DNA from: Arthrobacter horti
Lineage (GTDB): Bacteria; Actinomycetota; Actinomycetes; Actinomycetales; Micrococcaceae
NCBI RefSeq assembly: GCF_030731045.1
Contig: NZ_JAVALS010000011.1
Location: 42,356 to 106,355, forward strand
Direction of reading: 5' to 3'
DNA length: 64,000 nucleotides
Shown: positions 1-8,729 of the stretch, one piece after another
Position numbering within the stretch: position 1 is the stretch's first letter
How the letters are laid out: every line of letters begins with the position of its first letter
Position numbers and translations under genes: made by a program
Notes under the pieces: model-generated
Databases searched by the model: none
What the model was told of the DNA's origin: nothing
The model's input: only the letters and a program-made list of their open reading frames with translations

Positions 1-292
1 CCAGGTCCTGGAAGTCGATCCGGTGGCTCTCCCCGTTGAAGCGGAGCTCGATCCCGTCGTGGCGGTCGCCTTCCCGCAGGACACGGTCCGAGACGCCGGA
101 TTCCACCAGCAGCTTCACGGTCCCGTGCTCCAGGATGCCGGCCCGGACGGTCTCATGGATGGCCTGCCGGCTGCGGGCTTCCAGGACCACGGACTCGATC
201 CCCTGGCCTGCCAGCAGGTGGGAGAGCATGAGGCCGGCCGGGCCTCCGCCCACAATGGCGACCTGGGTGGTGCTGGTCGTGCGTCGACTCAT
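1..292 (-). CDS. pobA: 4-hydroxybenzoate 3-monooxygenase, N-terminal part (cut by window edge)
   Basis: Flavoprotein hydroxylase that converts 4-hydroxybenzoate to protocatechuate in the cytosol using NAD(P)H and oxygen. Only the first 97 codons are present; the gene runs off the left edge. After the ATG at 292-290 comes a Rossmann FAD-binding motif (VAIVGGGPAGL, residues 10-20), then LEARSR and RAGILEHGTVKLL, which are typical of PobA rather than of other FAD hydroxylases. It is divergent from an aromatic-acid symporter, and the intergenic region carries two IclR-type boxes. The rest of the enzyme cannot be judged. Confidence 0.85.
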   Translation of the reverse strand, partial: MSRRTTSTTQVAIVGGGPAGLMLSHLLAGQGIESVVLEARSRQAIHETVRAGILEHGTVKLLVESGVSDRVLREGDRHDGIELRFNGESHRIDFQDL

Positions 293-391
293 GGACAGAC
301 TCTCTTTCACCTGCAGACCGGCCCTCCATCGGACCGGCTCCGGACAACTGCTCCGAGTGTGCTCCAGATCACCGCCGCCACGCCAATGGCA

Positions 392-462
392 TTCCATTGA
401 ACGGAAGCCGATGCACCTGCTCGCCTCCCAGCCCGCCGATCCAGATTTTCCATTCAACGGAA
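392..462. promoter_or_regulatory. Pair of IclR-type operator boxes between pobA and the symporter
   Basis: Two near-identical 15-base boxes, TTCCATTGAACGGAA at 392-406 and TTCCATTCAACGGAA at 448-462, lie between the divergent pobA and symporter genes. Each has TTCC and GGAA arms around a conserved centre. A related palindrome lies upstream of the neighbouring IclR gene at 2623-2648. Inference: these are binding sites for the regulator encoded at 1843-2592, whose ligand may be 4-hydroxybenzoate or protocatechuate. Confidence 0.6.
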
Positions 463-532
463 TGCGCCATTCCGGACGCAGCACCGAAAGTGATACACCT
501 CTCACCATTCATCCTCTGACGGAGGTTCTCCC

Positions 533-1846
533 GTGACACAGTCGTCCCCCTCCCGCACATCCACCCCGGCGATGCTCTGCTGGCTCGCCATGGTCCTCGA
601 CGGATTCGACCTGGTGGTTCTGGGTGCCGTCATCCCCACCCTGCTGAAGTCCAAAGAACTCGGCTTCGACCCCGCCGGCGCCACCCTGGCCGCCACGATC
701 TCCCTGGTGGGCGTGGGCATCGGTGCCCTGTTCATCGCCCCGCTCTCCGACACCTTCGGCCGCCGGAAACTCCTGGTGGCCTGCGTCGCCTGGTTCTCCA
801 TGTTCACGCTCGCCGTGGTGATCGCCCCGAACGTGGCCGTTTTCAGCCTCTTCCGACTGTTGGCGGGCCTCGGCCTCGGTGCCTGCCTGCCCGCAGCCCT
901 CGCCTATATGAACGATCTGGCGCCCGCCGCCTCCGCTGCCCGGGCCACCACCCGCACCATGACCGGATACCACGCGGGCGCCGTCGTGACGTCCCTGCTG
1001 GCCTTGCTGCTGATCCCGAACTGGCGCGCCGTGTTCGTCATCGGCGGCCTCGCCGGACTGGCGCTGGCGCCGCTGCTGTGGTTCAAACTGCCCGACTCCG
1101 CCCCGCGGCCTGCCGCGGCGGGCGCCGAGAACACCACGAACGACGGCGCGGGCCGGCGTTCAGCGTCGAAGCCCGGCTTCGCGGCCCTGCTGCAGAAGCC
1201 CTACCCGCTGGTCGCCGCGGGCGTCGCCGCCGCATCCTTCATGGGCCTCCTTCTGGTGTACGGCCTGAACACGTGGCTCCCCACACTCATGGCCGGCGCC
1301 GGCTATTCGATGAGTTCCTCCCTGACGCTGCTGTTCGTCCTGAACGTGGGCGCCGTTGCCGGCCTCCTGGTGGCCGGCTGGCTCGCCGACCGCCACGGGA
1401 CCAAGCGCATCGTCCTGCTATGGTTCGGGCTGTCCGCCGTACTGCTGGCCTTGCTGAGCCTGAAGCTGCAGAATGAGGTCCTGCTGGATCTGGCCGTGTT
1501 CATCACCGGAGTGTTCGTGTTCAGCGCCCAGGTGCTGGTATACGCGTGGGTCAGCCAGCCGTTCCCCCGGCATCTCACCGGCACGGCGCTGGGGTTCTCC
1601 GCCGGCGTGGGCCGGCTGGGAGCCATCCTTGGCCCGGCCGTGACCGGCGCCCTGGTGACCGCGAAGATGGCGTACCCGTGGGGCTTCTACGTGTTCGCCC
1701 TGGCCGCGGTGGCAGCGCTCCTGGCCTTGGCATTCATCCCGCGCCGAGTGACCCCGGAAGCCCCGGACGCGGCCGTCGGACAGCCGGGCGGCCGCTTCCG
1801 GCGGTCCACGGCGATCGACGAGGTGCCCCGTTCCCTGAACGGCTAA
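533..1846 (+). CDS. Aromatic acid:H+ symporter (AAHS family, PcaK/BenK-like)
   Basis: Inner-membrane MFS importer of 437 residues with about 12 hydrophobic segments. The LDGFDL motif in the first helix (residues 22-27) carries the acidic pair needed for proton-coupled aromatic acid uptake in PcaK. The MFS loop motif appears as DTFGRRK (about residues 78-84) and again as ADRHGTKR in the second half. It is divergent from pobA, so 4-hydroxybenzoate or protocatechuate is the likely substrate (inference). Its stop codon overlaps the stop of the convergent IclR gene by four bases. The start at 533 sits directly after a GGAGG-containing stretch. Confidence 0.8.
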   Translation: MTQSSPSRTSTPAMLCWLAMVLDGFDLVVLGAVIPTLLKSKELGFDPAGATLAATISLVGVGIGALFIAPLSDTFGRRKLLVACVAWFSMFTLAVVIAPNVAVFSLFRLLAGLGLGACLPAALAYMNDLAPAASAARATTRTMTGYHAGAVVTSLLALLLIPNWRAVFVIGGLAGLALAPLLWFKLPDSAPRPAAAGAENTTNDGAGRRSASKPGFAALLQKPYPLVAAGVAAASFMGLLLVYGLNTWLPTLMAGAGYSMSSSLTLLFVLNVGAVAGLLVAGWLADRHGTKRIVLLWFGLSAVLLALLSLKLQNEVLLDLAVFITGVFVFSAQVLVYAWVSQPFPRHLTGTALGFSAGVGRLGAILGPAVTGALVTAKMAYPWGFYVFALAAVAALLALAFIPRRVTPEAPDAAVGQPGGRFRRSTAIDEVPRSLNG

Positions 1847-2592
1847 TCGCGCCGCAGGTCTTCCAGCCCGCTCCGAATCCGGCGGGAGGCGAGCTGAAGG
1901 GCCCGCACCACCTCCCGCAGCCGGACCTCGTCCAGCGGGACCACCACGCCCAGCGCGGCCACCGCCTGTCCCTTGGCATCCAGGATGGGTACGGCGATGC
2001 CCCAGGTCTCCGGGTCGATGGCGCCGGCCAATTGGGCATAGCCGTTCCGGGCGGCCTCCGCGAGATGCTGCCTCAGCACCTCGGCGGCGGCGAAGCCCCG
2101 GGCTTCCAGCCCCTCGAGGTACGCGGTCTGCACGGTGCGGGACTGGAACGCCATGAGCGCCAGTCCTGCGGAGGAGATGTGGACGGGGAGGCGGCCGGCC
2201 ACCGTGGCCCGGTTGACCACGGATCCCGGACGGGAGAGCCGTTCCACGAACAGGGCGTCCTCTCCGTCCAGGACCGCCAGGTTGACGTTCTGACGCAGCA
2301 CTGTGTGGATGTCCTCCATGAACGGCAGCGCCACGGTCCGCAGTTCCAGGGTGGGGGAGTTCCGGCTGACCAGCTCCCACAGGTGCAGACCGAGTTTCAC
2401 GGAGCCGCCCGCGCCGAGGTCCAGGAGGCCATGGGCAGCCAGTTGCCGGACCAGGCGGTGGGTGGAGGAAAGCGGCAGGCCGGCGCGTTCGGCGAGCTCG
2501 GACAGCGGCAGCAGGACGGTGCCCTCGGGGAACGCAGCCAGCAGCCGGACCACGCGGTCCACCACGGAATCACCGGATGGGGAGTTCGCCAT
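1843..2592 (-). CDS. IclR-family regulator of the 4-hydroxybenzoate/protocatechuate genes
   Basis: DNA-binding regulator of 249 residues. An N-terminal winged helix-turn-helix (residues about 8-65, with LSELAERAGLPLSSTHRLVRQL) precedes the IclR ligand-binding domain (HISSAGLALMAF and GIAVPILDAKG are family landmarks). PobR, PcaU and PcaR of this family sense 4-hydroxybenzoate or protocatechuate. It is convergent with the symporter and transcribed away from the palindrome at 2623-2648, which suggests autoregulation. The ligand is inferred from neighbours only. Confidence 0.8.
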   Translation of the reverse strand: MANSPSGDSVVDRVVRLLAAFPEGTVLLPLSELAERAGLPLSSTHRLVRQLAAHGLLDLGAGGSVKLGLHLWELVSRNSPTLELRTVALPFMEDIHTVLRQNVNLAVLDGEDALFVERLSRPGSVVNRATVAGRLPVHISSAGLALMAFQSRTVQTAYLEGLEARGFAAAEVLRQHLAEAARNGYAQLAGAIDPETWGIAVPILDAKGQAVAALGVVVPLDEVRLREVVRALQLASRRIRSGLEDLRRD

Positions 2593-2622
2593 GCACTTCT
2601 CCTAGGACGGCCCGGCACCCCA

Positions 2623-2648
2623 GGTCTGTTCATTCAATGGAACAGACC
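2623..2648. promoter_or_regulatory. Palindromic operator upstream of the IclR gene
   Basis: A perfect inverted repeat with arms GGTCTGTTC (2623-2631) and GAACAGACC (2640-2648) flanks an eight-base centre, ATTCAATG. The core TTCATTCAATGGAA closely resembles the two boxes at 392-462. It lies about 30 bases upstream of the IclR start and also just downstream of the qsuB stop, so it most likely serves autoregulation. Confidence 0.6.
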
Positions 2649-2681
2649 CAGGGTACCGCCGAGGTCTCCCGGGACGGAACG

Positions 2682-4565
2682 TCAGGCCACGCCTCTGGAC
2701 TGCCGGGCGTCGTACTGCACGGCGTGCCGGACCGGGGCGTTGGCGGCACCGTAGCCGTCATAGCCCCCGCGCCGCTCCACCACCTCGAAGAACACCGAGC
2801 CCACCGTGGCCGTGTAGAAGTGCAGGAACTCGCCCTCCCCGTCACGGTCGTAGAGCAGATCCAGCTCGCGCAGGGTGGCCAGGAAGTCCGGCTCCAGGGA
2901 GAAGCGGGCGTCAAGGTCCTCGTAGTAGTTGGCCGGAATCGGCAGGAACTCCAGTCCGCGTTCCTTGGCGGCCCGGGCCATGGCGACGAGGTCATCCACG
3001 GCGACGGCGATGTGCTCCTGATAGCTCTTGCGCCCAGGGGCGCCGTCCGGGGCACCCTGCTGGACGATCGGGGCCAGGTTCAGGACCAGGCGCACCGCCC
3101 GGTCCGAGGTCTGCATGACCTGGGACCGGACCAGCCCGGTGGGGCTCGGCACCTCGGCGAACGGCGCCGGCTCCAGCGCCAGGGCACTCGTGTAGAACAA
3201 GACCGCCTCATCGAAGTGCTGCCACGGCTGGGCGAGGTTGACGTGATCGATCACGGCGTACAGGGACGTCGGTCCGGCGTCCTGTCCCTCCCCGAACTCG
3301 TGAGTCCACGCCGCCGTCCCGTCCGGGCTCGCCTGGCACAGGAAGATCTCCGTGGAGTCCGGAGCCGCGACCCCCTGGAACATCTCCTCGTCCGCCTGCA
3401 CCGTGCGAGGCACCACGGGCGCCTTGAGCTGCTGGGCCCGGGCCGAGGCCAGCACCGGGGAATCGACGTCGAAGCCCAGAGCCGCGATGGCCGGCTCCGC
3501 CTGGGAGGGCGCCTGCTCGTTGATGATGACGCGCGCCTGCCCCAGGGTCCACAGCTGGACGTCCTTGGTCCGGTGGCGGCCCGCGAACGCGAAGCCGAGC
3601 TGCCCCAGCAGCGTCTCCAGTCCGGCGGTGTCGTCCGCCTTGACCTCGGCGAAGTCGAACCCGGTGGTTTCCGGCACCCGGGGCAGGGTGGCCAGCTCCA
3701 TGGGATGACGACGGCGGTGCGCGGCCGGCGCGCCGCCGTCCTGCACGGTGAGCCGGCGTGCGCTCTGCTCCTCGAGCCAGATCAGCGAGCGCATGGCGTC
3801 CACCGCCGTGCGGTCCACATCGGACTGCCGGAAGACATCGTTGAAGACCTCCAGGGACACCGGGCCGGAGTAGCCGGCGCGGACCACATGGGCCATGAAC
3901 TTCGCAAGGTCGAACTGCCCTTCACCGGGGAAGACGCGGTGGTGCCGGCTCCAGGACAGCACATCCATGGACAGCCGCGGGGCGTCGGCGACCTGGACGA
4001 AGAAGATCTTCTCCGGGCGGAACGCCTCGATGGGGGCGGTGTCCCAGTCTCGGGAGAGGATGTGGAAGGAGTCCAGACACGTGCCGAGGTTCGGATGATC
4101 CACCATCTCGACGAGCCGGTGGGCGTGCTCGTAGTCATTCACGTACTTGCCCCAGGCGAGCGCCTCATACGCCACCTTGACCCCGTGTTCCCCGGCCAGC
4201 CGCGCCAGGCGCGCCAGCTGCTCGGCGCGCAGGCCGTCGTCGTCGATCTGCGCGGTGGCGACGTTGCTGCACACCAGGATGGTGTCCATGCCCAGGCGGG
4301 ACATGAGGCGGAACTTCGCCTCGGCGCGCCGGAGGTTCTCCCGCAGAAGGTCCTCCGGCACGCTGTCGAAGTCGCGGAACGGCTGATAGAGGTCCAGCCC
4401 GAGCCCCAGGTCCGCGGCCAGGGCGCGCACGTCCTCCGGACTGAGCGGGGAGGTGATCAGGTCCTGCTCGAAGAGCTCGATGCCGTCGAAGCCGGCGATG
4501 GCACAGGCCTGCATCTTCTCGCGCAGGGTGCCGGACAGGCAGACGGTGGCGACCCCCGTGCGCAT
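2682..4565 (-). CDS. qsuB: 3-dehydroshikimate dehydratase, two-domain QsuB type
   Basis: Converts 3-dehydroshikimate to protocatechuate, linking quinate/shikimate breakdown to the beta-ketoadipate pathway. It has 627 residues, similar to the known two-domain QsuB proteins. Residues about 1-275 form an AP-endonuclease-like TIM barrel with metal-ligand motifs YEALAWG, LDSFHIL, VQVADAP and SLEVFND. Residues about 285-620 are a VOC module like 4-hydroxyphenylpyruvate dioxygenase with IDHVN, EHIAVAVDD and FFEVVER, giving a 2-His-1-Glu set. The start at 4565 gives a TGATG overlap with the upstream dehydrogenase, so the two are translationally coupled. The role of the C-terminal domain is unclear. 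Confidence 0.85.
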   Translation of the reverse strand: MRTGVATVCLSGTLREKMQACAIAGFDGIELFEQDLITSPLSPEDVRALAADLGLGLDLYQPFRDFDSVPEDLLRENLRRAEAKFRLMSRLGMDTILVCSNVATAQIDDDGLRAEQLARLARLAGEHGVKVAYEALAWGKYVNDYEHAHRLVEMVDHPNLGTCLDSFHILSRDWDTAPIEAFRPEKIFFVQVADAPRLSMDVLSWSRHHRVFPGEGQFDLAKFMAHVVRAGYSGPVSLEVFNDVFRQSDVDRTAVDAMRSLIWLEEQSARRLTVQDGGAPAAHRRRHPMELATLPRVPETTGFDFAEVKADDTAGLETLLGQLGFAFAGRHRTKDVQLWTLGQARVIINEQAPSQAEPAIAALGFDVDSPVLASARAQQLKAPVVPRTVQADEEMFQGVAAPDSTEIFLCQASPDGTAAWTHEFGEGQDAGPTSLYAVIDHVNLAQPWQHFDEAVLFYTSALALEPAPFAEVPSPTGLVRSQVMQTSDRAVRLVLNLAPIVQQGAPDGAPGRKSYQEHIAVAVDDLVAMARAAKERGLEFLPIPANYYEDLDARFSLEPDFLATLRELDLLYDRDGEGEFLHFYTATVGSVFFEVVERRGGYDGYGAANAPVRHAVQYDARQSRGVA

Positions 4566-5464
4566 CAGAGGCCCGCCCCGGCCGTCGCGGGGGCTTCCTC
4601 GGCCGCGATCAGCTCCAGGAAGTGCTCCCGCATGCGGCCGGCGTCGGCGTCGCGCCCTGTGAAGAGCCGGAAGGCGTCCGCGGCCTGGCCCACGGCCATG
4701 CGGCCGCCGTCCAGGACCCGGCATCCGGCAACCCGCGCCTCGCGCACCAGCTGCGTCTCCAGCGGCCGGTACACCACGTCCGCCACCCAGTGGCGGCTCT
4801 CCAGGAGCCCGGTGTCGAACGGCGCGCCCGGGTGGGCGGCCATGCCGACCGGAGTGCAATTCACGACGCCGTCTGCCTCCGCGAGCAGCGCCGGCAGCTC
4901 GGCGGCGGCGTGGGCCGTCACCCTCGTCTGGGGGAACAGCTCACCGAGCGCCTCCGCCCGCTCCGCACAGCGCCCGGGATCGGTGTCCACAAGGTCGAAG
5001 ACGCGGACACCCGCGGTCAGCAGGGCGTCCGCGACGGCGGACCCGGCCCCACCGGCCCCCAATTGGACCACACGGTCCAAGGCTGCGCCCGGGAGGCCGT
5101 CCGCGAGCGCCCGGCTGAATCCGGAGAAGTCCGTGTTGTGGCCGATGAACCGTCCGTCACGGATCAGGACGGTATTGACGGCGCCGAGCCGGCGGGCATC
5201 GTCAGACATCTCGTCCAGGTGCTCCAGCACCAGCTGCTTACAGGGATGCGTGACATTCAGGCCATTGAATCCCAGCCGCGAGGACCAGAGCAGCACATCG
5301 CCGATCGCGTCAGCGGGAAGCCCGATGCCCGGGAGGTCGAGCGGACGGTACAGGTACCTCAGGCCCTGGACATCGCCCTCCCGTTCGTGGAGGGGCGGCG
5401 TCAGGGAGGGCAGAACGCCGTCCCCCACCAGACCGATCAGGACTGATTCTGCGTGAGTGCTCAT
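4565..5464 (-). CDS. qsuD: Quinate/shikimate dehydrogenase (QsuD/YdiB-like)
   Basis: NAD(P)-dependent oxidation of shikimate to 3-dehydroshikimate and/or quinate to 3-dehydroquinate, in a catabolic role. It has 299 residues. The N-terminal substrate loop reads SLTPPLHE; the Ser and Thr here match the quinate/shikimate type rather than the SxSPxxHN of biosynthetic AroE. The catalytic Lys is in NVTHPCK, the paired Asn in GAVNTV and Asp in HNTDFSGF. The nucleotide-binding loop is GAGGAGSA (about residues 137-144). An AAGGAG sits nine bases before the ATG. It is the first gene of an operon with qsuB. Biosynthetic AroE cannot be excluded, but context argues for catabolism. Confidence 0.8.
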   Translation of the reverse strand: MSTHAESVLIGLVGDGVLPSLTPPLHEREGDVQGLRYLYRPLDLPGIGLPADAIGDVLLWSSRLGFNGLNVTHPCKQLVLEHLDEMSDDARRLGAVNTVLIRDGRFIGHNTDFSGFSRALADGLPGAALDRVVQLGAGGAGSAVADALLTAGVRVFDLVDTDPGRCAERAEALGELFPQTRVTAHAAAELPALLAEADGVVNCTPVGMAAHPGAPFDTGLLESRHWVADVVYRPLETQLVREARVAGCRVLDGGRMAVGQAADAFRLFTGRDADAGRMREHFLELIAAEEAPATAGAGL

Positions 5465-5567
5465 GCTCAGTGCTCCTTCAGAGGCACCATGGGGCGGTGC
5501 CGGGCCAGGCGGCCCGGGCTCCCATCCCGTTCGGATTCGGTACGTGCATGGTCAGGAAGTGGTCCGC

Positions 5568-6338
5568 TCAGCGCAGGGGGAGCCTGGCCGTGAGCTCCGC
5601 CGCCGCATCCTTCAGGAGCGGCACCACCGTCTGCAACTGCTCCACACTCATCCGGAAAACAGGCGCCGCCGTCGCGAGCGCCGCGAGCGCCACGCCCGTG
5701 GCACCGAGGACCGGCACGGCGATGGCCCTCATGCCGATCTCGTTCTCCTCGTCCATCAGGGCGTAGCCACGGCGCCGCACGGTCTCGATCTCGGCACGGA
5801 AGGCCTCCCGGTCCGTGATCGAGTGCTCCGTGAGCGCGTCCAGCTCCAGCCCGGCCAGGAGCGCCTCCCGCTCGTCCTCGGAGGCGAAAGCCACCAGGAC
5901 CTTGCCCACCGCGGTGGTGTGCAACTGCCCCAGGTGGCCCGGGTCACTCGTGACGCGGAACATCTGCGGCCCGTCGACCTTGTTCACCGTGAGGTAGCGG
6001 TGCTGGTCCCGTACGGAGAGGATGGTCGCCTCGCCGGTCACGTCGGTGACACGCTCCAGGACCGGGCGCGCCGTCCCGGCGAAGCCGTGATGGTTGGACA
6101 CCCGCTGTCCCAGCTGGAAGACCCGCAGCCCGAGGTGGTACCGCCGGCCTTCCGGCTCGTAGTCGACGAAACCGTCACGGGTCAGGGAGCCCAGCAGGCG
6201 GTAGGCCGTGCTGAACGGAAGGTCGGAACGGCGAGCCAGTTCGGCGGCGCTCGCACCACGAGGCTCATCGCCCAGGAGCACGAGCAGGCTCAGCGCCTTG
6301 CCGATCATGTCCGTCTTGGCGGTTTCCTTCTCACTCAT
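5568..6338 (-). CDS. IclR-family regulator, probable controller of the quinate/shikimate genes
   Basis: IclR regulator of 256 residues with an N-terminal wHTH (residues about 10-70, AAELARRSDLPFSTAYRLLGSL) and a C-terminal effector domain (LHTTAVGKVLVAF, EIGMRAIAVPV). It sits upstream of qsuD-qsuB on the same strand and is divergent from the ShiA-like transporter, so it probably controls both. In Corynebacterium glutamicum the comparable cluster uses a LysR-type activator (QsuR), so regulator replacement is likely here. The two IclR proteins of the window are clearly different in sequence. Confidence 0.75.
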   Translation of the reverse strand: MSEKETAKTDMIGKALSLLVLLGDEPRGASAAELARRSDLPFSTAYRLLGSLTRDGFVDYEPEGRRYHLGLRVFQLGQRVSNHHGFAGTARPVLERVTDVTGEATILSVRDQHRYLTVNKVDGPQMFRVTSDPGHLGQLHTTAVGKVLVAFASEDEREALLAGLELDALTEHSITDREAFRAEIETVRRRGYALMDEENEIGMRAIAVPVLGATGVALAALATAAPVFRMSVEQLQTVVPLLKDAAAELTARLPLR

Positions 6339-6391
6339 GGGCAGAAGATTGCCACATTATGAGAGCTGTGTCTAGATCGTGAGAAAAAATC

Positions 6392-6420
6392 TTGACAGTG
6401 ACCGCGCTCACAGCCAGAAT
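6392..6420 (+). promoter_or_regulatory. Probable sigma-70 promoter of the shikimate transporter
   Basis: A perfect -35 hexamer TTGACA (6392-6397) is followed after 17 bases by CAGAAT (6415-6420) as a weak -10. The untranslated leader to the gene at 6567 would be about 140 bases. The weak -10 fits a promoter that needs activation, but no clear IclR palindrome was recognised here. Confidence 0.4.
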
Positions 6421-6566
6421 CTTCTATATCGCAATAACAGTTCCCATCATCCGGAAACTGACTCCTCGAGGCGGACCTTCTCACTCACTGTCCTCCCGGA
6501 CCCTGGCCGGCCCCGGCCGGCGACAACACTCCAGATGCGACATCGCCGTCACACCGAAGGAACATC

Positions 6567-7892
6567 ATGAATCAGACCCTTCCGCCCGCAGCACCGGGCG
6601 CCATCCCCTCCGGAGCGGCCACCAGCCACTCCGGCACTCCCCGGAAGGCCGCACTCGCAAGCTTCCTCGGCAGCGCGGTGGAGTACTACGACTTCTTCAT
6701 CTTCGGGTCGGCAGCGGCGCTGATCTTCCCCCACGTGTTCTTCCCGGACGCGGACGCCAACGCCACCGTCATGTCCTTCGCGACCTTCGGCTTCGCCTAT
6801 GTGGCCCGTCCGGTCGGCGCGGTGTTCCTGGGCCACTTCGGCGACCGGATCGGCCGGCAGAAGGTGCTCCTGTTCACCCTGGTGCTGATGGGCGGGTCCA
6901 CCTTCATCATCGGCTGCCTCCCGGACTTCAAGACCGTCGGATGGTGGGCCCCCGCACTGCTGGTGCTCGCCCGCCTCTGCCAGGGCCTCTCCGCGGCCGG
7001 CGAGCAGGCCGGCGCCTCCTCCATGACCCTGGAACACGCACCGGACAGCCGCCGCGCCTTCTTCACCTCCTGGACGCTGACCGGAACACAGGGCGGCCAG
7101 ATCCTCGCAGCCTTGGTCTTCATCCCCGTGGCCGCTCTCCCGGACGCCGTCAAGTACGGCATCGGCTGGCGCATCCCGTTCTGGCTCAGCGCCGTCGTCG
7201 TAGTGGTGGCGTTCTTCATCCGCCGCAGCCTGCACGAGCCGGCGGCTTTCGCGGAGACCAAGAAGGTGCGCCTGCCGTTCGCGGAGCTGATGACTCACCA
7301 CTGGCGTGACGTGGTCCGCGTGATCTGCTGCGCCTTCATCGCCGCCATCAGCACCGTGTTCGGCACCCTGGCCATCAGCTACGGCAAGGACGTGGCCCAT
7401 GTGAACAGCACCATCACCCTGTGGCTCGTGGTGGTGGCCAATGTGGTGGCCTTGGGAACCCAGCCCTTCTTCGGAACGCTTGCCGACCGGATCGGCCGCA
7501 AGCCGCTGTTCATCTACGGCGCCCTGTCCAGCGCGGTCATGACGCCGCTGTTCTTCCTGAGCCTGCAGTCCGGTTCGGTCCCGCTCATGTTCGTGGCCGC
7601 GATCGCATACTTCTCCTGCGGTTACGCCGCCGCGAATGCCGTGTGGCCGTCCTTCTACGGCGAGATGTTCAGCAGCCAGGTCCGCTTCTCCGGCCTCGCC
7701 ATCGGCACCCAGCTCGGCTTCCTGATGGCCGGCTTCGCGCCCACCATCGCCTCCGCCATCGGCGGCACCAAGCCGGGCGGCTGGGTGCAGACCTCGGTCT
7801 TCGCCGCCGTCATCTGCCTCATCGCCGCCGGCGCCGCACTGACCGCCAAGGAGACCGCCAAGGTGCCCACCCGGGAACTCGGCCTGAAGTGA
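6567..7892 (+). CDS. MHS-family proton symporter, probable shikimate/quinate importer
   Basis: MFS permease of 441 residues with about 12 membrane spans. The opening EYYDFFIFGSAAALIF and ATFGFAYVARPVGAVFLGHFGDRIGRQK are the signature of the metabolite:H+ symporter family (ShiA, KgtP, ProP). The second MFS loop motif is ADRIGRK (about residues 306-312). Next to quinate/shikimate genes, uptake of shikimate, dehydroshikimate or quinate is the simplest reading, but MHS substrates cannot be read from sequence. A long inverted repeat follows ten bases after the stop. Confidence 0.75.
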   Translation: MNQTLPPAAPGAIPSGAATSHSGTPRKAALASFLGSAVEYYDFFIFGSAAALIFPHVFFPDADANATVMSFATFGFAYVARPVGAVFLGHFGDRIGRQKVLLFTLVLMGGSTFIIGCLPDFKTVGWWAPALLVLARLCQGLSAAGEQAGASSMTLEHAPDSRRAFFTSWTLTGTQGGQILAALVFIPVAALPDAVKYGIGWRIPFWLSAVVVVVAFFIRRSLHEPAAFAETKKVRLPFAELMTHHWRDVVRVICCAFIAAISTVFGTLAISYGKDVAHVNSTITLWLVVVANVVALGTQPFFGTLADRIGRKPLFIYGALSSAVMTPLFFLSLQSGSVPLMFVAAIAYFSCGYAAANAVWPSFYGEMFSSQVRFSGLAIGTQLGFLMAGFAPTIASAIGGTKPGGWVQTSVFAAVICLIAAGAALTAKETAKVPTRELGLK

Positions 7893-7901
7893 CCCCCTGA
7901 G

Positions 7902-7974
7902 CATCGACTGCTCCACAGAGTGCCGTTTCCGCCGGATTTTCCGGGCGAAACGGCACTCTGTGGAGCAGTCGATG
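7902..7974. repeat. Long palindrome P1 (family A), 28-base perfect arms
   Basis: Arms 7902-7929 and 7947-7974 are perfectly complementary over 28 bases around a 17-base loop that can extend the stem further. The outer arm begins CATCGACTGCTCC and is shared with the palindrome at 19492-19563. It lies just after the ShiA-like gene. It may terminate transcription, but it is much longer than normal terminators and lacks a long T run. Confidence 0.75.
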
Positions 7975-8070
7975 TCGTTTAACGGGCGGAAACACCTCTG
8001 GCGCCGGACCCCGGGCGATGGGAACATATGTCATCGCACCAGATGCACACTCACGAATATTGGGGGAATC

Positions 8071-8676
8071 ATGTCCAGCAGCTCTTCTGCGTCTGGATCC
8101 ACTTCAGATCCGGACGTCCCACCGTCGCCTGAAGAACAGCCTCGCTACGGCGCTCGAGCCTCGACTGGCGTGCCCGCCTGGCAACCCGAGGTCCGGGCCC
8201 CCGCCAGAGTCTCTTCGCCCTCGTCCACCGGCGACCCCGGCCTGGCCGGCGGAACGCTGCTTGCACTCGGCACGGTTCCCCTGGGCGTCTTGGCGTGGGC
8301 CCTCCTCTGGAACGCGCACGTCATCTCGTCCGTGGTCGCGTTCGCCGTCTCCCTGCTCGCGGCTCAGCTCTACATCATCGGCAGCAGGCACCGCGTCACG
8401 AGGACAGGGGCATGGGTCGTCATGGCCATCACAGTTCTCACCATGGCCCTGAGTTTCCTTGCAGGGATGTGGTTGGACATGATCGACGTCGTCGGCGGCC
8501 ACCCCTTCGCCTGGATCGGATCGTCGGGCCCGTGGGAAGAGCTCTCCTGGAATCTCTCCGAGAACCGCGAGTATCAGAACGAGATCATCCAGAACCTGTG
8601 GTCGTCCCTGCTCTTCGGCGGCCTCGGCTGCTTCTTCACCTTGCGCCGCCTGTTCGCCGCCACCAAGGGCCGCTGA
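8071..8676 (+). CDS. Membrane protein of unknown function
   Basis: Protein of 201 residues, not recognised. Residues 1-60 are Ser/Pro-rich and look disordered (probably cytoplasmic). There are three hydrophobic stretches: ALGTVPLGVLAWALLW, ISSVVAFAVSLLAAQLYII and WVVMAITVLTMALSFLAGMWL. A weaker hydrophobic segment lies near LLFGGLGCFF, before a basic tail. The ATG at 8071 follows TGGGGGAATC, a plausible ribosome site. An upstream in-frame ATG at 7960 would start inside palindrome P1 and is unlikely. It is a single gene closed by a strong hairpin. Confidence 0.6.
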   Translation: MSSSSSASGSTSDPDVPPSPEEQPRYGARASTGVPAWQPEVRAPARVSSPSSTGDPGLAGGTLLALGTVPLGVLAWALLWNAHVISSVVAFAVSLLAAQLYIIGSRHRVTRTGAWVVMAITVLTMALSFLAGMWLDMIDVVGGHPFAWIGSSGPWEELSWNLSENREYQNEIIQNLWSSLLFGGLGCFFTLRRLFAATKGR

Positions 8677-8729
8677 GAAGCCGGCTCACGGAAAGGTCCC
8701 CGCACATGACGAAGGCACCGGCGCATGAC

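Noticed and set aside
2577..5456. A 959-codon open frame opposite qsuB and qsuD
   Set aside because: It spans two real genes in antisense and has no domain features.
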